Part shown: positions 6,827 to 9,909 of the stretch, in pieces | How positions within the stretch are numbered: position 1 is the first letter of the stretch | Layout: every line of letters starts with the position of its first letter | NCBI GenBank assembly: GCA_003154635.1 | Contig: PMDX01000047.1 | Coordinates: 23,868 to 33,776, forward strand | DNA: 9,909 nt | Origin: Actinomycetota bacterium | GTDB taxonomy: Bacteria; Actinomycetota; Geothermincolia; Fen-727; Anoxymicrobiaceae | Direction: 5' to 3' | Position numbers and translations under genes: made by a program | The notes under the pieces: model-generated | The model's database searches: none | What the model saw: the letters and a program-made list of their open reading frames with translations, nothing else | What the model was told of the DNA's origin: nothing

Positions 6827-7618
6827 TTAAGTGGGGCCGCAGTTCGCGGGATGGATGAGGGCGGTTCTGTGCTCACGGAAGAACCCGGCGTTCACGAGGC
6901 AGGTCGAACCGAGGCGCTCCGAGGTCTCGCGCGGGTGGTGGACGTGCCCGAAGTAATGGTAGGTCGGCTCATGCTCCTCAATATACTCGAGCAACGCGAC
7001 GCTTCCGGCTTCGTCACGGTCCGCGTAAGTATCAAAGGTCAGATCGGGCACGGCTGGAGGATAATGGGTACAGAGCACGTCGACAGGGCCCAGAAGCCGC
7101 ACGCGCCTGTCATACTCTTCGATGTCCATCTCGCCGGGAAGGCCTACGGTCCAAGGACCGCGAGGAGAGCCCGAGATGAACCCGAACCTCTCCCCATCTA
7201 TCTCGACGACGCCCGTCTCGATGATCTCGACATTCCCGTCGGCGAGGTTCCTTACCATCTGCGGGTTATCGGTGTTTCCATAGATCATGTAAGCGCGGCA
7301 CGGAATGCTGGCAAAGAGCTCGGTGTAGCTCGCCAGGACGAGCTCGCCCACACGAGCGGCTTTCGCCGGGTCGCTTGTAACAACGTCACGGATCAGTTTC
7401 TTCGCTTCATCACGGTTTACGCCGTTTCCCTTTCCGAAGACCGAGAGCGCCCTGACGACCTCCTCCCTCGAGTAAACATCAGCCATGATCCCTTCGAGAG
7501 TCTGGAAGTCGATGAGGTTGACGTAGTCTCCAAGAAGGATAGCGGTGTCGTCCGGTTCGAGCTGTTCGCCAAGCGCCGTGTACGCTCCGTGAATATCGGA
7601 AATTATTTTTATAGTCAT
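6827..7618 (-). CDS. Calcineurin-like metallophosphoesterase
   Basis: A 263-residue cytoplasmic dinuclear-metal phosphoesterase. The metal-binding motifs are in the family order: SDIHG (Asp8, His10), GDYVN (Asp31), GNTD (Asn115, with Thr116 where GNHD has His), THYPP (His185) and GHVHHP (His225, His227). The substitution of His by Thr in GNHD removes the usual catalytic His and is known in the small YfcE-like class, which often acts on phosphodiesters. The Tyr32 and Asn115 region is typical. The start is ATG at 7616-7618, with GGAG six bases upstream; the farther ATG at 7628-7630 lacks a Shine-Dalgarno. It is the third gene after the pafB/pafC-like pair, separated by about 50 bases, in the same direction, so it is probably in the same operon. 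Substrate not known; cyclic nucleotides or phosphoprotein are possible. Confidence 0.88.
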   Translation of the reverse strand: MTIKIISDIHGAYTALGEQLEPDDTAILLGDYVNLIDFQTLEGIMADVYSREEVVRALSVFGKGNGVNRDEAKKLIRDVVTSDPAKAARVGELVLASYTELFASIPCRAYMIYGNTDNPQMVRNLADGNVEIIETGVVEIDGERFGFISGSPRGPWTVGLPGEMDIEEYDRRVRLLGPVDVLCTHYPPAVPDLTFDTYADRDEAGSVALLEYIEEHEPTYHYFGHVHHPRETSERLGSTCLVNAGFFREHRTALIHPANCGPT

Positions 7619-7668
7619 AGCTTTCTCCATAGCTAAATCGAACCAACCGGACGGCCGGCAACCCGCGC

Positions 7669-8646
7669 CTAGCCGCTGCCGTATTCTTTCAAGAGGGCCC
7701 TGGCTTTTTCCTTTACCATCTTCCTGAGCTCTGCTGGTGACTCAATTCTCACCCGGTCCCCGAAGCGCAGTAGATAGTTGGACAACCACACGAGGTTCTT
7801 CGTGCGGAGCACCACCGCGATCGTCCCGTCAGGCGCGTCGGCCACCTTTGCGGTCGGCCATTCCTCAACCAGGCGCCTGCCCTCCCTGCCGGAGAACCGA
7901 AGCTTGACCTTGTGCGCCTTCCTTCCGGGCTTGTACTCTCCGATGAGCTCGGGGACTTCGAACTTGGTGACGTCATCCTCGACCGGCTCGCCGGTGAGTT
8001 TGAGACTCCTTATCCTGTCGAGTCTGAACAGGCGGGTGTCGCAGGCCTCGTGGCAAAACGCCAGCAGATACCAGCACCCCCTGGACCACAACAGCGAAAG
8101 CGGGTCGACCCGCCTTTCGGCTATCTCTCCGCGCGAATAGCTGTAGTAGTCGATGACGAGGCGCTGTTGTTTCTCGAGCCCCTCCTCGATGATGTCCATC
8201 CAGCTGCCGGTAGACGCGTTCATCTCCAAGTCTATGCGCTCGGCGACCGATTCGAGCTCAACCTGCTCTTCAACTGACAACAGCCGTTCGATCTTGTCGA
8301 GGGCGGTACCCAGCGGGCCGTCCGACTCGAAAACACCAGACCTTATCAGGGCGTGTCCGGCAACGAGAAGAGTGAGGCCTTCTTCACGCGTCATGGTCAG
8401 AGGCCGCTTGAAGTAGTCGGCCATCGTCATGAATACGCGGCCGCCTTCTATCCTGTAATCGATGAGGTCGGCAGGTGTGTAGTCGGGCACCCCGCACATG
8501 CGAAGGGTGTCGAGGTCGCAGACCAGTTCATCCCGGTCGATATTGAACTTCCGGCAGAGCTCGTCTACGGTCGCGCTGCCGTTCGCGACGATGAACGGAA
8601 CCATGAGCAGGATACGGTTGAGGCGCTCCGGGACTTTGCCTGCCAT
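7669..8646 (-). CDS. pafC: WYL-domain transcriptional regulator, PafC-like
   Basis: The 325-residue product is a winged-HTH/WYL regulator like PafC, which with PafB activates the RecA/LexA-independent DNA-damage response in mycobacteria, sensing single-stranded DNA through the WYL domains. The N-terminal HTH (about 8-60) reads VDELCRKFNIDRDELVCDLDTLRMCGVP (start 27) and then PADLIDYRIEGGRV, which fits the PafC pattern 'DLxxLfMCGLPgy.pgDLIdv'. The WYL core is CWYLLAFCH (191-199) followed by RLFRLDRI (205-212). The tail (about 240-325) fits the WCX domain. It starts at ATG 8644-8646, sharing its A with the stop of the upstream gene (TGATG), typical of tight translational coupling. The role as part of a PafBC-like heterodimer is inference from the gene pair. 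Confidence 0.85.
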   Translation of the reverse strand: MAGKVPERLNRILLMVPFIVANGSATVDELCRKFNIDRDELVCDLDTLRMCGVPDYTPADLIDYRIEGGRVFMTMADYFKRPLTMTREEGLTLLVAGHALIRSGVFESDGPLGTALDKIERLLSVEEQVELESVAERIDLEMNASTGSWMDIIEEGLEKQQRLVIDYYSYSRGEIAERRVDPLSLLWSRGCWYLLAFCHEACDTRLFRLDRIRSLKLTGEPVEDDVTKFEVPELIGEYKPGRKAHKVKLRFSGREGRRLVEEWPTAKVADAPDGTIAVVLRTKNLVWLSNYLLRFGDRVRIESPAELRKMVKEKARALLKEYGSG

Positions 8647-9638
8647 CAGGACTCGAGCCCCCTCAGCATTCCAGTCAGTCTCTCGACCGCCATCTCGCGA
8701 AGCTCGGGTGGCGACGTGATTTGAGCATCCGCACCCAGGCTCAGGACCCAGTCTACAAGTTGCTCCGGGTCGGTGACCTCGTAATCGACCTCTATTCCTC
8801 CATCACCGAGGCGTCTTTCACCGATGACCTTGCCCGGCCCACTCTCACGTATGAATGCGAGCCTCGGCTCGAATGTGACGGACGCCTCGATATCCTCAGC
8901 ACCGTGAGGGAGGGGCCACTCCCAGCGGCACTCCTCTTCGAAATTGAACCCTTCGGGCAACTCGAAGTCGGCGGTATGGGGCTTTTTCTGGTTGACCACG
9001 ACGTCAGAGACGACGCGGTCGAGCTTGAAGCAACGGGTCTCACCCCTGAAGTGACAGCGCCCGACCAGGTACCAGTACCCCCGCCTGTTAAAGAGTCCGT
9101 ACGGTTCGACCTCCCGCTCGGCAGGCTCGGTTGCGTCAAGCGCTCTATACGAAAATGTCAGAAGCTTGCGCCGCGTCAGCCCGTCGACCATGGCGCTCAG
9201 GGATTCGCCGTCGGCAGGCGATTCGACCCAGTGTACGTTGGGAACACCCCTGCTCTCGTCATCGTCGAACGCGAGCTTGAGCAGGGCGCTGTGCGCGGGC
9301 GCGCTGAACGGCGTTCCCGAGCCCAGGAACAACCGGGACACCATGGTCAACGCTACCCTCTCCTGGGTATCCAGGTCGAGGCGCGGGAGGTAGTACCTGG
9401 AGCGTGGAATGTTATAAGCGTCGTCACCATCCTCGTTCGAAGTCGCCTCGAGGTCGATGCCCATCTCGCGAAGCTCGTCCTTGTCTCTCTCAAACATCTT
9501 GCGGACGGCGTTCTTCTCGCGGACCGTCGTCGAAGGATACTCCTGGTAAACGGTGTCGGTAAGCTCTTCAAAAGTAACAGCTTTCCGGGTATCCAGCAAA
9601 AAAGCGGTAAGGTTTATCAGTCTTTCGATTTTATCCAT
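8646..9638 (-). CDS. pafB: WYL-domain transcriptional regulator, PafB-like
   Basis: A 330-residue winged-HTH/WYL regulator, first gene of the operon, expected to pair with the PafC-like product to regulate DNA-repair genes. The HTH region begins MDKIERLINLTAFLLDTRK, then VTFEEL (21-26) and the PafB signature FERDKDELREMGIDLE (49-64). The WYL core is GYWYLVGRCH (187-196) with CFKLDRV (203-209), and the C-terminal domain (245-330) fits WCX. Start chosen at ATG 9636-9638; an ATG at 9648-9650 in the same frame is possible, but GGGA six bases before 9638 favours the nearer one. A GTG at 9713 lies inside a hairpin and upstream of the likely promoter, so it is not a start. In other actinobacteria pafBC follow pafA of the Pup-proteasome system; no pafA is in this window. 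Confidence 0.83.
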   Translation of the reverse strand: MDKIERLINLTAFLLDTRKAVTFEELTDTVYQEYPSTTVREKNAVRKMFERDKDELREMGIDLEATSNEDGDDAYNIPRSRYYLPRLDLDTQERVALTMVSRLFLGSGTPFSAPAHSALLKLAFDDDESRGVPNVHWVESPADGESLSAMVDGLTRRKLLTFSYRALDATEPAEREVEPYGLFNRRGYWYLVGRCHFRGETRCFKLDRVVSDVVVNQKKPHTADFELPEGFNFEEECRWEWPLPHGAEDIEASVTFEPRLAFIRESGPGKVIGERRLGDGGIEVDYEVTDPEQLVDWVLSLGADAQITSPPELREMAVERLTGMLRGLES

Positions 9639-9683
9639 TGTGCGTCCCATCCCGATGCCGCCGCTGAAAGAAGCAGCAGCCCA

Positions 9684-9712
9684 ATGATATAAGGGGCGGA
9701 CTTGTGAGTCCA
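9684..9712 (-). promoter_or_regulatory. Predicted promoter of the pafB/pafC-like operon
   Basis: Read on the minus strand, TGGACT (9712-9707; 4 of 6 to TTGACA) and TATCAT (9689-9684; 5 of 6 to TATAAT) are 17 bases apart. Transcription would begin near 9677, leaving a leader of roughly 40 bases before the ATG at 9638. It overlaps the palindrome at 9690-9719. Confidence 0.5.
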
Positions 9713-9719
9713 CCCCTTA
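9690..9719. promoter_or_regulatory. Near-perfect palindrome over the pafB-like promoter, also a possible terminator
   Basis: Arms of 13 bases (9690-9702 and 9707-9719) with a TGTG loop: TAAGGGG pairs with CCCCTTA and GGACT with AGTCC, with one C/A mismatch in between. It covers the -35 and spacer of the predicted operon promoter, so it could be an operator. It is also placed to act as the terminator of the acyl-CoA dehydrogenase gene, but the following sequence (ATATCATT on the minus strand) is not a strong T-tract. The palindrome is seen; the role is inference. Confidence 0.5.
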
Positions 9720-9780
9720 CGTCAATGCGCAGACGGCCCGCGCGGCACTGGAGAAGCGCCACGGGTTTCGAACCGTTTTA

Positions 9781-9909
9781 TCAGGCCAGGAGCTCTCGCG
9801 CGATGATATAGCGCTGGATCTCGGAGGTTCCTCCACCGAGCACGCCAAGCTGCGCGTCGCGGAGCGAGCGCTCGTATGGGTAGTCCTTGGTGTAGCCGTA
9901 GCCGCCGTG
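9781..9909 (-). CDS. Acyl-CoA dehydrogenase (C-terminal part)
   Basis: Only the last 42 residues are seen; the gene continues past the right edge. They read HGGYGYTKDYPYERSLRD, then LGVLGGGTSEIQR and YIIARELLA, ending in TGA. This is the typical FAD-contacting C-terminus of acyl-CoA dehydrogenases, which oxidise acyl-CoA in beta-oxidation or amino-acid degradation in the cytoplasm. The GGGTSEIQR form has Gly at the position where short/medium-chain enzymes carry the catalytic Glu (EGT), so the base is likely elsewhere, as in isovaleryl-CoA or long-chain types. Substrate cannot be told from this fragment. Confidence 0.9.
   Translation of the reverse strand, partial: HGGYGYTKDYPYERSLRDAQLGVLGGGTSEIQRYIIARELLA

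Noticed and set aside
8721..9692. Long + strand open frame of 323 residues opposite the pafB-like gene
   Set aside because: It is an antisense shadow of the pafB-like gene, with no recognisable domain or Shine-Dalgarno. The opposite strand has clear WYL motifs.
9713..9713. GTG start for the pafB-like gene
   Set aside because: It falls in the palindrome and upstream of the predicted promoter, and the extra residues have no family counterpart; ATG 9638 is used instead.
9761..9776. T-arm-like sequence (GGTTCGAAACC on the minus strand)
   Set aside because: It resembles a tRNA T-arm but there is no acceptor stem, anticodon arm or D-arm; it lies just after the dehydrogenase stop.
1..9909. CRISPR array, transposase, toxin-antitoxin or phage genes
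   Set aside because: No regularly spaced direct repeats or matching protein motifs were seen on either strand.

Overview
The window is a GC-rich, densely coded chromosomal segment. I read it as coming from a deep-branching, probably uncultured member of the Actinomycetota. The main reasons are a tandem pair of WYL-domain regulators that look like PafB and PafC (an actinobacterial hallmark), an acyl-CoA dehydrogenase tail of FadE type (GGGTSEIQR), and several secreted or membrane-anchored proteins. The taxonomic placement is inference. No rRNA, tRNA, CRISPR array or transposase gene is visible.

Layout. Bases 1-1290 (+): the end of an ECF-type vitamin/metal transporter operon, with the C-terminal part of an EcfA ATPase overlapping a complete EcfT. 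Bases 1427-3385 (-): a putative lipoprotein with a FecR-like domain and about ten TPRs, convergent with ecfT. Bases 3527-4588 (+): a membrane-anchored ApbE (FAD:protein FMN transferase), divergent from the lipoprotein, with a good -10 box right before it. Bases 4734-4988 (+): a small stand-alone EF-Tu domain-II-like protein. Bases 4989-5340: a gene-free stretch with a 131-bp nested palindrome and the promoter of the next gene. Bases 5341-6756 (+): a secreted seven-bladed Ycf48/BNR-type propeller with an IPT-like domain and a C-terminal membrane/basic tail.

Bases 6827-9638 (-): an apparent operon transcribed right to left, pafB-like, pafC-like (TGATG stop/start overlap), then a calcineurin-like metallophosphoesterase. 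A near-perfect 13-bp-arm palindrome overlaps the best predicted promoter of this operon. Bases 9781-9909 (-): the last 42 codons of an acyl-CoA dehydrogenase.

The genes form several unrelated units: nutrient uptake (ecfA-ecfT), envelope proteins (TPR lipoprotein, ApbE, propeller), and a regulator pair with a phosphoesterase. The least explained features are the nested palindrome at 5008-5138, the Lys in the ApbE metal-binding motif, the propeller that carries both a lipobox and a C-terminal anchor, and the palindrome/promoter overlap ahead of the PafBC-like pair. I saw no clear-cut new defence or mobile system.
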